In this document: in pieces, positions 17,671 through 26,035 of the stretch
Layout of the letters: every line of letters starts with the position of its first letter
How positions within the stretch are numbered: position 1 is the first letter of the stretch
Origin: Variovorax terrae
GTDB lineage: Bacteria > Pseudomonadota > Gammaproteobacteria > Burkholderiales > Burkholderiaceae_C
NCBI RefSeq assembly: GCF_022809125.1
Contig: NZ_JALGBI010000001.1
Location: 930,001-994,000 of the forward strand
Length of the DNA stretch: 64,000 nucleotides
Reading direction: 5' to 3'
Position numbers and translations under genes: made by a program
The notes under the pieces: model-generated
The model's database searches: none
The model's input: the letters and a program-made list of their open reading frames with translations, nothing else
What the model was told of the DNA's origin: nothing

Positions 17671-18719
17671 GGCCGCAGTTTCTCACGGAAGAAAGCCGCG
17701 ATGCGGTCGTAGCCTTGCTGGCGCCGCGCGTCGTCCACCACTGGGTTGCGCTGCCCGCCGGGCATGCGGGCCATGGACTGGGCGATGCTGTCGGGCCAGG
17801 GCGAGAGGGTGTCGAAATGCCCCGCGCCGGCCATCGAGTCCAGCCGCTGGCAGGCGCCGCACTGCGCCAGCACGTAGCCCGAGTGGTACTGCGGGTTCAG
17901 GATGCGGTCGGCTTGCGCCTCCACCAGGCCCACCGGGATGCGGATGGCGGCCAGGCTCCCGGGCGTGAAGATCGCGCCCACCGGCACCTCCAGCGCCACG
18001 GCGGCCACGCGCGCGTCGTGCACGCGCATGCCAGCCAGCGGCGCTTCAGCACCGGGCGGCAGCGGGCGGCTGTAGGCCTGGGCCCGCGTGGCGGCTTCTT
18101 CGGCCGAGCGCGCGCCGTACAGGCAGAAGCCCGCGTCGTCGCGCACATGGGCGGCGCAGTGCTGCAGCATGGTGGCCAGGCTCCAGTCGCCGCCGGCCAG
18201 CGCCAGGCCGGTCACGCCGCCGGCGGACATGCCGAATACGCCGACGCGGTCGAGCTGGAGTAGGCCGGCAAAGCGCGTGTCCTGCGCGATGGCGTTGATG
18301 GCTTCGCTGATTTCACTCGGCCGGCGCTTCCACGATTCGGGGCCGGCGGCGCTCTGGTCGCGCCAGTTGTCGCCGCGGTGCTCGGGCTGGGCCACCACGA
18401 AGCCGGCGCGCGCCAGGGTGCTGGCCAGCGTGTTCAGCGAGAACGCGTCGCCGCCCGTGCCATGCGACAGCACCACCAGCCGGCCGTTGCCGCGCGCCGG
18501 TGCGGCGTTCAGGGCTGCCTGCAGCTCGAACGGGCCGAACGACTGGCGCGTGGCCGGCGCGTCGGTGGGGTACACCACGGTGACGGGCAGCTCGCCGGCC
18601 TGGAGCTGCGCCATGCCGACCTGGGCCAGCGCCGGGCCGGCCAGCAGGGGCAGGGCCAGGCCGAGCGCCGCGAGGCGGGTGAGCGCGGGGCCGAGGGTGC
18701 GTTGGAGGAGGTGGGGCAT
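17667..18719 (-). CDS. Exported alpha/beta hydrolase (dienelactone-hydrolase-like), paralogue 2
   Basis: 350 residues from ATG 18719. Signal peptide to about residue 32 (PLLAGPALAQ). LVVLSHGTGGDAFSLNTLAS, VVAQPEHRGDNWRDQ and nucleophile S166 in RVGVFGMSAGGVTGLALAGG match paralogue 1 in order and spacing. The C-terminal half is more divergent but retains cysteines near CGAC and a candidate His (GAGHFDTLSP). It ends inside the start of the desaturase gene (four-base overlap). The substrate is unknown; an ester or lactone outside the cytoplasm is likely. Confidence 0.85.
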   Translation of the reverse strand: MPHLLQRTLGPALTRLAALGLALPLLAGPALAQVGMAQLQAGELPVTVVYPTDAPATRQSFGPFELQAALNAAPARGNGRLVVLSHGTGGDAFSLNTLASTLARAGFVVAQPEHRGDNWRDQSAAGPESWKRRPSEISEAINAIAQDTRFAGLLQLDRVGVFGMSAGGVTGLALAGGDWSLATMLQHCAAHVRDDAGFCLYGARSAEEAATRAQAYSRPLPPGAEAPLAGMRVHDARVAAVALEVPVGAIFTPGSLAAIRIPVGLVEAQADRILNPQYHSGYVLAQCGACQRLDSMAGAGHFDTLSPWPDSIAQSMARMPGGQRNPVVDDARRQQGYDRIAAFFREKLRP

Positions 18720-18738
18720 GGCGTCTGTCCTTCGTGGG

Positions 18739-19038
18739 TTACCAGGGATCGCGCTGGTGGGCCAGGCGCGCGCGTTCCTGCTGCAGCAGCCGCTCGTGCA
18801 GGCCGCCGCCGGGCAGGGCCAGGAACACGACGACCCCATGGATCAGCAGGCCCAGGCCCCAGCCCAGGGCCGGGAAGATCGCCCAGTGGCGCCCGCTGGC
18901 GAGCGAGAGCGCGGTGAGCAGCGTGTTGACTGCTATGAAAACAAGAGCATGGATGTACCAGCCCATGCGGACCCCGGCACGTTTTCGGGCCAAACGCTCG
19001 ATCTCGTCGGCGTTCAGGCGGGCAGTGGTGGACATCAT
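18739..19038 (-). CDS. 2TM domain protein (second paralogue)
   Basis: 99 residues from ATG 19038 (or the next codon). Same architecture as the 15346-15651 product: NADEIERLARKRAGVRMGWY, helices YIHALVFIAVNTLLTALSLA and FPALGWGLGLLIHGVVVFL, and a basic tail LHERLLQQERARLAHQRD. The codons for VFIAVN contain the right half of the 54-bp repeat (GCTA-N9-GAGC at 18932-18948). It lies 19 bases before the second hydrolase gene. Two 2TM genes in one operon with duplicated hydrolases suggest an old segmental duplication. Confidence 0.85.
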   Translation of the reverse strand: MMSTTARLNADEIERLARKRAGVRMGWYIHALVFIAVNTLLTALSLASGRHWAIFPALGWGLGLLIHGVVVFLALPGGGLHERLLQQERARLAHQRDPW

Positions 19039-19060
19039 GGCGGCTCCTGGGCAAAAAGGG

Positions 19061-19582
19061 TCAGGCGGCGCGGGGCAGCGAGGGGGCACGGTCGCTTTCC
19101 TGCGCGGCCAGCTTCCACAGGCGCAGGGCGCGGCCGGTGAAGATGCCGCTGAAGGCGCCGTACAGGGTGCACACCAGCAGCGCGAAGGCGGTGTCCTGGC
19201 CCAGGGCGGGGTGGGTGGCCAGGGCCACGTTCACCGCGTACTTGGTGAGGAAGATGCCCATCATCAGCGCCAGCGGCACATAGCTGCCGGGCAGGTGGAA
19301 GCGGCGGCTGTCGGCGTCGTAGCGGGTCTGGTCGTGCAGCGGGATGCGCGACACCACGAAGGCGGCCAGCGCGCCGGTGGCCAGCCAGCTCAGCACGTCC
19401 GGCAGCGAGGCGCCGAAGGCCGACAGCACGCCGTAGCCCGAGAAGCCCAGCATGGCCAGCGGCAGCAGGGTGGTGCGCTTGAGCGAGGCGGTGCGCGCCA
19501 GCCGCTGCGACAGGCCGTACCACAGCAGCACGGCGAACAGGCCGAACACCCAGGCCGGGGTATGGGTCAGGATTTGCATCAT
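19061..19582 (-). CDS. Multi-pass membrane protein, DUF6622-like
   Basis: 173 residues with five or so hydrophobic segments, starting MMQILTHTPAWVFGLFAVLL. The text resembles small membrane proteins annotated as DUF6622. No catalytic motif is visible. It is the second gene of the nine-gene operon, 22 bases before the second 2TM gene. Function unknown; the context suggests an envelope or lipid-linked role, but that is only guilt by association. Confidence 0.72.
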   Translation of the reverse strand: MMQILTHTPAWVFGLFAVLLWYGLSQRLARTASLKRTTLLPLAMLGFSGYGVLSAFGASLPDVLSWLATGALAAFVVSRIPLHDQTRYDADSRRFHLPGSYVPLALMMGIFLTKYAVNVALATHPALGQDTAFALLVCTLYGAFSGIFTGRALRLWKLAAQESDRAPSLPRAA

Positions 19583-19611
19583 GGTGATTTCTCCAGTGAA
19601 AGGGAAGGAAC

Positions 19612-20025
19612 TCAGATCAGGCCCAGCCAGCTATGCCAGACGAGCTGGCCGAGGTAGCGGCTGGGCAGCAGGGTGAAGGCGCCGGCCACGAGGCAGGCGC
19701 CGACGTAGGTGCTCTGCATCGCCAGGCGGTGGTGCCGGATGTCGCCATGGGCCAGCGCCCAGAAGGCGCCGAACAGGCCCAGGTAGGTCACCGGCACGAG
19801 CAGGTGGATCGGGGTGTAGCCGGCGATGTTGGGCAGGCTGTGGTCGCGGATGAAGATGGCCGAGGTGGCGGCGATGAGCATCAGCGTGACCCAGGCATAG
19901 CCGAAGGCGCGGTGCAGCCGCGGGCGCTGCACCGCACCCTTGCGGGCCCACAGCGCCACCGGGCCCACGGCGACGGCGCTCAGCGCGGCGCTCAGGTGGA
20001 TGGCGATGGTGTGGGTCATTTGCAT
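19612..20025 (-). CDS. DUF2306-like membrane protein
   Basis: 137 residues from ATG 20025 (a second ATG follows two codons later). Four membrane segments with HRAFGYAWVTLMLIAATSAI, IRDHSLPNIAGYTPIHLLVP, DIRHHRLAMQSTYVGACLVA and a C-terminal LPSRYLG. These histidine-bearing helices match the DUF2306 family of predicted membrane proteins of unknown function. It is the first gene of the operon running to 13440; 29 bases separate it from the next. The promoter must lie between 20026 and 20298, where I see no consensus I would trust. Confidence 0.75.
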   Translation of the reverse strand: MQMTHTIAIHLSAALSAVAVGPVALWARKGAVQRPRLHRAFGYAWVTLMLIAATSAIFIRDHSLPNIAGYTPIHLLVPVTYLGLFGAFWALAHGDIRHHRLAMQSTYVGACLVAGAFTLLPSRYLGQLVWHSWLGLI

Positions 20026-20298
20026 GGCGTGTTCCGGCGGGTTCTGTTCTCGATGGGTGAACTGTGCCGGGCCGGCCCGCCGGCGGCCAGGCGGATGCGA
20101 TGAAATGCGCGAAACGGGGAGTGAAACGCCGCCCATGGCGGCGCGAAATGCACCGTGGGCGGTGCGGGATGCCGGAAAGCGGGGCAGGAAAGGGGCAGGA
20201 AAGGAAGGGCGCTGCCCCGTGCCATGCCACCCCTTTTCGCCCTGGGCTCGGCGGCGATGCGCCTCTCGTTGAACAGGAATCCGGGTGCGGCGGCGTGT

Positions 20299-22683
20299 TC
20301 AGCGGAAGCCCCGCGCCTCCATCTTCTTGACGTTCTCGATGGCATTCACCTGCCCCAGCGCCGCCGCCTTGCGGAACCATTCCATCGCCTTTTGCGGGTC
20401 GTTCGGCAGGCCGCCCCCGCCGCGCTGGTAGAGCGTGCCGAGGTCGTTCATCGCGTGAGCGATGCCTCCTTCGGCGGCCTTCGCAAATTCGGCCGCGGCC
20501 TTTTCCTCGTCCTGCGCGACGCCCAGGCCCTTGAAGTAGGACCATCCCAGCATGTACTGCCCCGCAGGGAACTCCTGCCCGGCCGACCGGCGGAACATCT
20601 CGAACGACTTGGGCAGGTCCTTCTCCACGCCCTGGCCTTCGCGCAGCCGCAGGCCCATGCGGTAGAGCGCGCGCGCGTCACCCGTGGCCGCGGCCTTGCC
20701 GAGCCATTCGAGCGAGAGCGCCGCGTCCTGCGGCATCCCGCCCTCGCCGGTCTCGTAGAGCAGGGCCAGCCCCGCCATGCTGCGCCCGTCGCCTGCCTGC
20801 GCGCCTTTGTTCCACCACGGCTGCGCCTGGGCCGCGTCTTTCGCGCCGATCTGCCCGTTGTAGTACATGGCGCCCAGCCCGCCCATGCCTGCCGGGCTGC
20901 CGCCCTGCGCCGACTTGCGGTACCAGGCCACGGCCTGGGCCATGTCCACCGCCATGCCTTTGCCCTCCTCGAAGCGCCGGGCCACGTCGGCCATTGCACC
21001 TGCGTCGCCCGCCTGCGCGCGGGCCAGCAGCTGCGTCCAGGCCTGGCGCTGGTTCTCGCGGGCCTGCGCGTCACGTCTCGCCTGCTCCTGCGAGACGCGC
21101 ATCACGTCGGCGCTCTCGGCCGCGCGCGTGTAGCGCACGAGTTCGCGCGAGGTGCGGGTGGTCTTGAACAGGCCCTCGGATACGACGTTCTCGGCCTTCA
21201 CCGGCTCGGGCAGGTCCGGCACCACCCAGCGCGTGGCGCTGATCTTCAGGTTCAGGTTCTTGCTGACGCTGGTGGACTCGGACTCGATGCGAAAGGCATC
21301 GAACGTCCCCGCCGGCACGGTGACCTGCTCGCGCGCGACCACGCGGTCCTGGCCCACCGAGGTGGTCTTGCCGAGGGAGTCGGCCAGCGCCTTGTTCTGG
21401 TACGCCTGCTCGGAACCCGTCTTCCAGCTCTGGCCGACCTGCAGCAGCCCCGACGGCGCGAGGTAGGCCGGCGGCGTGTGCGTGAAGCTGTCGGGCATGC
21501 CGATGAAGCCGCCCTGCGTGTCGTAGAGCATCTTCATCGGCTGGGCGCCGGTGGCCGGCGAGGACAGCTCCACCAGCACCTTGCCGTCCCTGGCGCTCGT
21601 GACCCGGCCGGTCTGGTTGAACGACGAAGAGAAGCCCGACACGATGCGCACCTCGAACTCGTCGCCCAGGCGGTAGCGCGCGATGCTGTAGGGCAGGTCC
21701 TTGCGGTCGGCGCCCGCGCCCTGCACGACCAGGTGGCTGGCCACCAGCTCGTCCAGCTTCGCGTTGGCCGCCTCGGCGATGGTGCCGCTCGGATGCCGCG
21801 CGAGGAAGGCGTAGAAGTCGTCGGCGTTGCGGCTGTCCTTGATGCGGCTCCAGTCCTGCTGCTCCTGCGTGAACGCGGCCAGGAGGATCTCGGCCGAAGG
21901 CTTGGCCACGGCCACCACGCGGCCGTCGTTGAACTGGAAATCCTCCTCCAGGCTGGTGCTTTCCCAGGGAATCTGCCGGCCGTTGCTGGCCTTGCGCACG
22001 GCAAAGCGCACGCGTTTGAACACGTCCTCGATGCGGGCCTGCGGCTTCTTCAGCTCCTGCAGCAGGAACTGGGTGTACAGGCCGTTGCCGCTCTTGACGT
22101 CGCCGTCTTCGGCCACGTTGCCGGGCGCGGTGGCGTAGGCCAGGAAGGTGCCGCTGGGGGCATCCAGCGGCGCCAGGCCCCGGCCGGTGGTGATGCCGCC
22201 GAACGGGTTGTCGCGGCAGGCGTCGAGCACGAGGATGTTCATGCGGTTGCCGGCCGCCTTGAAGGCCTCGATCACGGAGCTCACGTCCACCGTCTGCTGG
22301 GGCACGTCGGCGGTCCTGGCCATCCGGGCGTCCACCGGCACCATGTAGTTGCGCGCGTCCATCTGCAGGCCGTGGCCCGCGTAGTAGAGCATCCCGATGC
22401 CCTGCCTGCCCTTGAGTGCATCGCGCACCTTCGCGATGCTCTCGGCCATCTGGGCTTTGCTGCCGTCACGCAGCTCCACGACGGTGAAGCCCAGGCCGCG
22501 CAGTGTCTCGCCCATGGCCCGGGCGTCGTTGGCCGGATTGGCCAGCGCCGGTGCGCTGGCATAGGCGGAGTTGCCGATGACCAGGGCCACGCGCGCGTCG
22601 CCGGGGGCCTGGGCGGTGGCGCTGGCGGCGAGCAGGGCGACGGCGAGGGCCAGGCCGCGCAGGAGGGCCGGGGAGTGTTTCAT
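20299..22683 (-). CDS. Exported caspase-domain protein with Sel1 repeats
   Basis: 794 residues from ATG 22683 (a TTG nine codons earlier is less likely). Signal peptide to about residue 25 (ASATAQAP). Caspase (C14) domain about 30-260: VALVIGNSAYASAPAL, the catalytic His in MLYYAGHGLQMDARN, and the catalytic Cys in ILVLDACRDNPFGG. A middle region (about 270-560) has no family I recognise. Residues about 560-790 are six Sel1-type TPR repeats (VAWYRKSAQGGSPAGM, SLEWLGKAAATGDARA, AMEWFRKAAALGQVNA). Proteobacterial orthocaspase-like proteins of this type are often periplasmic. The substrate is unknown. Confidence 0.88.
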   Translation of the reverse strand: MKHSPALLRGLALAVALLAASATAQAPGDARVALVIGNSAYASAPALANPANDARAMGETLRGLGFTVVELRDGSKAQMAESIAKVRDALKGRQGIGMLYYAGHGLQMDARNYMVPVDARMARTADVPQQTVDVSSVIEAFKAAGNRMNILVLDACRDNPFGGITTGRGLAPLDAPSGTFLAYATAPGNVAEDGDVKSGNGLYTQFLLQELKKPQARIEDVFKRVRFAVRKASNGRQIPWESTSLEEDFQFNDGRVVAVAKPSAEILLAAFTQEQQDWSRIKDSRNADDFYAFLARHPSGTIAEAANAKLDELVASHLVVQGAGADRKDLPYSIARYRLGDEFEVRIVSGFSSSFNQTGRVTSARDGKVLVELSSPATGAQPMKMLYDTQGGFIGMPDSFTHTPPAYLAPSGLLQVGQSWKTGSEQAYQNKALADSLGKTTSVGQDRVVAREQVTVPAGTFDAFRIESESTSVSKNLNLKISATRWVVPDLPEPVKAENVVSEGLFKTTRTSRELVRYTRAAESADVMRVSQEQARRDAQARENQRQAWTQLLARAQAGDAGAMADVARRFEEGKGMAVDMAQAVAWYRKSAQGGSPAGMGGLGAMYYNGQIGAKDAAQAQPWWNKGAQAGDGRSMAGLALLYETGEGGMPQDAALSLEWLGKAAATGDARALYRMGLRLREGQGVEKDLPKSFEMFRRSAGQEFPAGQYMLGWSYFKGLGVAQDEEKAAAEFAKAAEGGIAHAMNDLGTLYQRGGGGLPNDPQKAMEWFRKAAALGQVNAIENVKKMEARGFR

Positions 22684-22812
22684 GTCGGGGGGGCTTTCAT
22701 GCCGTGGCAACGCAATGGGGGCGTTCTAACACCAAGTGACCGGGCCGGCCATCCCATGGACGTGGGGCGCCTGCCTCGGGGGGCATAATCCTGCGAGTTT
22801 CAAGGAGCGTTT

Positions 22813-23637
22813 GTGGACGTCGTGCTGTTGATCAAGGCCGCCATCATGGGTGTGGTGGAAGGCCTGACCGAATTTCTTCCCATTTCCTCGACCGGCCACC
22901 TGATCCTGGCCGGCGCGCTGCTGGGCTTCGACGACGAGAAGGCCAAGGTGTTCGACATCGCGATCCAGACCGGCGCGATCCTGGCGGTGATCATCGTCTA
23001 CTGGCAGAAGATCCGCGGGACGCTGGTGGCGCTGCCCACCGAGCGGCAGGCCCAGCGGTTTTCGCTCAACGTACTGATCGGCTTCCTGCCAGCGGCCGTG
23101 ATCGGCGTGCTGGCGGCCAAGGCGATCAAGGCGCACCTGTTCACGCCGGTGGTGGTGGCCAGCACCTTCATCATCGGCGGCTTCATCATCCTGTGGGCCG
23201 AGAAGCGGCCGCAGGCCCAGGCCCGCATCCACGACGTGGACGCGATGAGCCCGCTGGATGCGCTCAAGGTGGGCCTGGTGCAGTGCCTGGCCATGATCCC
23301 GGGCACCAGCCGCAGCGGCGCCACCATCATCGGCGGCATGCTGCTGGGCCTGTCGCGCAAGGCGGCCACCGATTTCTCGTTCTTCCTGGCCATTCCCACG
23401 CTGATCGGCGCCGGCGTCTACAGCCTGTACAAGGAGCGTGCGCTGCTGTCGATGGCGGACATTCCGCTGTTCGCGGTCGGCCTGCTGTTCTCGTTCCTCA
23501 GCGCCTGGGTCTGCGTGCGCTGGCTGCTGCGCTACATCTCCAGCCACAGCTTCGTGCCGTTCGCCTGGTACCGCATCGCCTTCGGCATCGTGGTGCTGGC
23601 CACGGCCTGGAGCGGCCTGGTGACCTGGGCGGGCTGA
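22813..23637 (+). CDS. uppP: Undecaprenyl-diphosphatase
   Basis: 274 residues from GTG 22813, with AAGGAG six bases upstream. Eight or so membrane segments. Family motifs [17 protein letters not shown] (about 16-32) and [16 protein letters not shown] (about 165-180) hold the catalytic Glu/Ser/His and Arg. It recycles undecaprenyl pyrophosphate to the monophosphate for peptidoglycan and other envelope polymers, and its loss or gain alters bacitracin tolerance. It is followed after one base by a DUF4136 lipoprotein gene. Confidence 0.96.
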   Translation: MDVVLLIKAAIMGVVEGLTEFLPISSTGHLILAGALLGFDDEKAKVFDIAIQTGAILAVIIVYWQKIRGTLVALPTERQAQRFSLNVLIGFLPAAVIGVLAAKAIKAHLFTPVVVASTFIIGGFIILWAEKRPQAQARIHDVDAMSPLDALKVGLVQCLAMIPGTSRSGATIIGGMLLGLSRKAATDFSFFLAIPTLIGAGVYSLYKERALLSMADIPLFAVGLLFSFLSAWVCVRWLLRYISSHSFVPFAWYRIAFGIVVLATAWSGLVTWAG

Positions 23638-23638
23638 G

Positions 23639-24319
23639 ATGAGCGGGTTTTCGGCAGGCCTGCGTGCCGCGCGGGTGGCCCTGGCCGCCGCCGCGCTGGC
23701 CCTGCTGGCCGCCTGCGCCGGCCCGATCACGGCCAAGGTGACGAACTTCAACGTCTGGCCCGCCGATGCCGCCGGCAGCACTTTCAGCTACCAGCCGCAT
23801 CCGGAGGGCGCGCTCAGCGAGCTGGAGCAGTCCACCTACGAAGGCTATGTGCGTATCGAGCTGGAGCGGCTGGGCCTGAAGCCGGCCGCGCCGGGGCAGG
23901 TGGGCCGCTTCCTGGTGGACCTGACGGCCACCGGCACCAGCCGCGAGAAGAAAGTGCTGGAGCCGGTCTACGGCAACCCCGGGCTGTTCGTGCCGCCGTA
24001 CCGCGACACCTATGGCAACGTGATCCCGGGCTACTGGCGGCCCGACCGCTTCGGCACCCGCTACCTGGGTGATCGCGAGGTCTCGCGCACCGTGCAGGTC
24101 AACCGCGTGAACCTGCGCCTGCTCGACGCGCAGGCCGGCAGCCCCGGCAAGCCGCGCGCGGTGTTCGAGTCCACGGCCGTCTACGAGGGCGACAACGAGG
24201 ACCTGCCCGACCTGGTGCCCTATCTCGTGCGCGCCGTGTTCGACGGCTTCCCCGGGCCGAGCGGCCGGGTGCGTGTGCTCAAGTTCGACGCCCGCACCGG
24301 CGCGCTGGTGAGCCGCTAG
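23639..24319 (+). CDS. DUF4136 domain lipoprotein
   Basis: 226 residues. Signal peptide with lipobox LLAAC (Cys26). The mature part fits DUF4136: VTNFNVWPADAAGSTFSYQP, YEGYVRIELERLGLKPAAPG, FLVDLTATGTSREKKVL, then an arginine-poor VNLRLLDAQAGSPGKPRAVF and YLVRAVFDGFPGPSGRVRVL. It is a periplasm-facing lipoprotein family of unknown function. It starts one base after the uppP stop, so co-expression is likely. Convergent with the alpha/beta hydrolase gene. Confidence 0.85.
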   Translation: MSGFSAGLRAARVALAAAALALLAACAGPITAKVTNFNVWPADAAGSTFSYQPHPEGALSELEQSTYEGYVRIELERLGLKPAAPGQVGRFLVDLTATGTSREKKVLEPVYGNPGLFVPPYRDTYGNVIPGYWRPDRFGTRYLGDREVSRTVQVNRVNLRLLDAQAGSPGKPRAVFESTAVYEGDNEDLPDLVPYLVRAVFDGFPGPSGRVRVLKFDARTGALVSR

Positions 24320-24328
24320 GACGGCGGC

Positions 24329-25132
24329 TCAGGCGCCCAGGCTGCGCAGCGCGGCCTCGATCGCCGCGGCCGTGGCGATCGGCTTTTCCATCGGGAACAG
24401 GTGGCTGCCGTCCAGCATCATGATGCGGCCGCGCGTGACCTGCTCGGTCATCGCCATGCCGACCTGCTTCATCTCCTGCGACTGGCGCCCGCCGATGAAG
24501 GCCACCGGGCATTTGAGCGGATGGCGGCGGATCAGCCGGTCCAGGTTGTCGGGCAGGGTGTTGTAGATCGCGGTTTCGACGTCGCGGTCGAAGCCGAGCA
24601 CGCGCTGGCCGTCCTGGTCGCGCGTGCAGTGCGCGATGTAGTCGCGCAGCACCTGCGGGTCCCACTGGGCGAAGGCCTTCTTGTGGCGAAAGTGCTCGAG
24701 CGCCGCGTCGGCATCGGGCCAGCTGTTCTTGCGCCGCCGGCTGACCTTGCCCGGCGAGACCGAGCCCACCAACTGCGTGCGCTTGATCACGCCCAGCGTG
24801 GTGGCGCGCCAGCCGCCGAGGATGGGCGAGTCGATCAGCAGCACGGCGCGGGCCAGCTCAGGATGGCGCGCGGCGCACATCAGGCTCAGGAAGCCGCCCA
24901 GCGAATGGCCCACCAAGAAGGCCGGCTCGCCGGCCTTGTCGACCTCGCGCTGCGCGAAGTCGGCGAGCTGCTGCACCAGGTGCGGCCAGTTGTTGGTGAC
25001 GGGGTATTTCGGGTCGTGGCCGAACGAATCGACCGCCTTGACGGTGAAGCCGCGCGCCCGCAGGCTCTTGAACAGGACGCCGTAGGTGCCGGCGGGAAAG
25101 CTGTTGGCGTGGGAGAAGACGATGAGCGGCAC
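24329..25132 (-). CDS. Alpha/beta hydrolase
   Basis: 267 residues from GTG 25132, which overlaps the stop of the upstream Anbu gene by one base (TAGTG); longer reading is a shadow of that gene. IVFSHANSFPAGTYGVLFKS, nucleophile S77 in FLVGHSLGGFLSLMCAARHP, and a late MMLDGSHLFPMEKP with the candidate catalytic His. Similar to esterase/lipase-type hydrolases. No signal peptide, so cytoplasmic. Tight coupling to Anbu suggests a shared function, but the substrate is unknown. Confidence 0.85.
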   Translation of the reverse strand: MPLIVFSHANSFPAGTYGVLFKSLRARGFTVKAVDSFGHDPKYPVTNNWPHLVQQLADFAQREVDKAGEPAFLVGHSLGGFLSLMCAARHPELARAVLLIDSPILGGWRATTLGVIKRTQLVGSVSPGKVSRRRKNSWPDADAALEHFRHKKAFAQWDPQVLRDYIAHCTRDQDGQRVLGFDRDVETAIYNTLPDNLDRLIRRHPLKCPVAFIGGRQSQEMKQVGMAMTEQVTRGRIMMLDGSHLFPMEKPIATAAAIEAALRSLGA

Positions 25133-25959
25133 TAAATGAGCTTTTCCTGCGGGTTGCTGATCTTCTTGAGCGGCTGGTGCCGGCTCTGCGGCATCTTGAG
25201 CGGCACGTCGGTGTGGCCGCCGTTCCACAGCGGGTCCTCGATGCTGTCGAACACCTGGCGCAGCTTCTGGCCCCAGCTGTCGTGCAGCATCTTGAAGTAG
25301 GGGTTGTCGTTGTCGATGCAGACCACCTTGTCGGTCTGGAACTGGTCGACGTCGTAGACCACCAGGTCCAGTGGCAGGCCGACCGAGAGGTTGGACTTGA
25401 GCGTGGAATCCATCGACACCAGCGCGCACTTGGCGGCCTCGTCCAGCGGGGTGAGGGGCGTCAGCACGCGGTCGAGCACCGGCTTGCCGTACTTGGACTC
25501 GCCGATCTGGAAATAGGGCGTTTCGGGCGTGGCCTCGATGAAGTTGCCGGCCGAATAGACCTGGAACAGCCGCATGGCCTCGCCCTGGATCTGGCCGCCG
25601 AAGATCAGCGACACGTTGAACTCCACGCCCGAGGCCTTGAGCGAATCGGCATCACGCTCGTACACATGGCGCACGGCCGCGCCCAGCACGCGCGCGGCGT
25701 CGAACATGCTCTGCGCGTTCCAGATGGTGATGGGTTCGCTGTCCTCGTGCTCCTTGAGCTGCTCGACCTGCAGCATCTCGCGCACCGACTGCGAGATCGA
25801 CAGGTTGCCGGCCGACAGCAGCACCATGAAGCGGTCGCCCGGCTTCTCGTAGACGATCATCTTGCGGAAGGTGCTGATCTGGTCCAGGCCCGCGTTGGTG
25901 CGCGAGTCGGAGAGGAACACCAGGCCGGCGTTGAGTTTGATGCCGACGCAGTAGGTCAT
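25132..25959 (-). CDS. Anbu-type proteasome-related peptidase
   Basis: 275 residues. Begins MTYCVGIKLNAGLVFLSDSR: Met is followed directly by the candidate N-terminal nucleophile Thr, and the D-S-R-T-N-A-G block and later FMVLLSAGNLSISQSVREML match the Ntn-hydrolase Anbu (ancestral beta subunit), a relative of HslV and proteasome beta subunits that assembles as an open ring or helix. The usual Anbu partners (alpha-E protein, circularly permuted ATP-grasp, transglutaminase-like protein) are not adjacent. Instead an alpha/beta hydrolase follows with a one-base overlap. Substrate and role are unresolved. Confidence 0.88.
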   Translation of the reverse strand: MTYCVGIKLNAGLVFLSDSRTNAGLDQISTFRKMIVYEKPGDRFMVLLSAGNLSISQSVREMLQVEQLKEHEDSEPITIWNAQSMFDAARVLGAAVRHVYERDADSLKASGVEFNVSLIFGGQIQGEAMRLFQVYSAGNFIEATPETPYFQIGESKYGKPVLDRVLTPLTPLDEAAKCALVSMDSTLKSNLSVGLPLDLVVYDVDQFQTDKVVCIDNDNPYFKMLHDSWGQKLRQVFDSIEDPLWNGGHTDVPLKMPQSRHQPLKKISNPQEKLI

Positions 25960-26035
25960 GTCGTCTCCTGCCGGGCCGCCCCAAGGGAGGCGAGCCCGCT
26001 TTGGGCGGGCAGCGAATGCGGGTGAGCGTGGGGGG

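Noticed and set aside
20155-22788. 877-codon plus-strand frame opposite the caspase-Sel1 gene
   Set aside because: Antisense shadow. In G+C-rich genes with biased third positions the opposite strand often stays open; the minus-strand protein has signal peptide, catalytic motifs and repeats.
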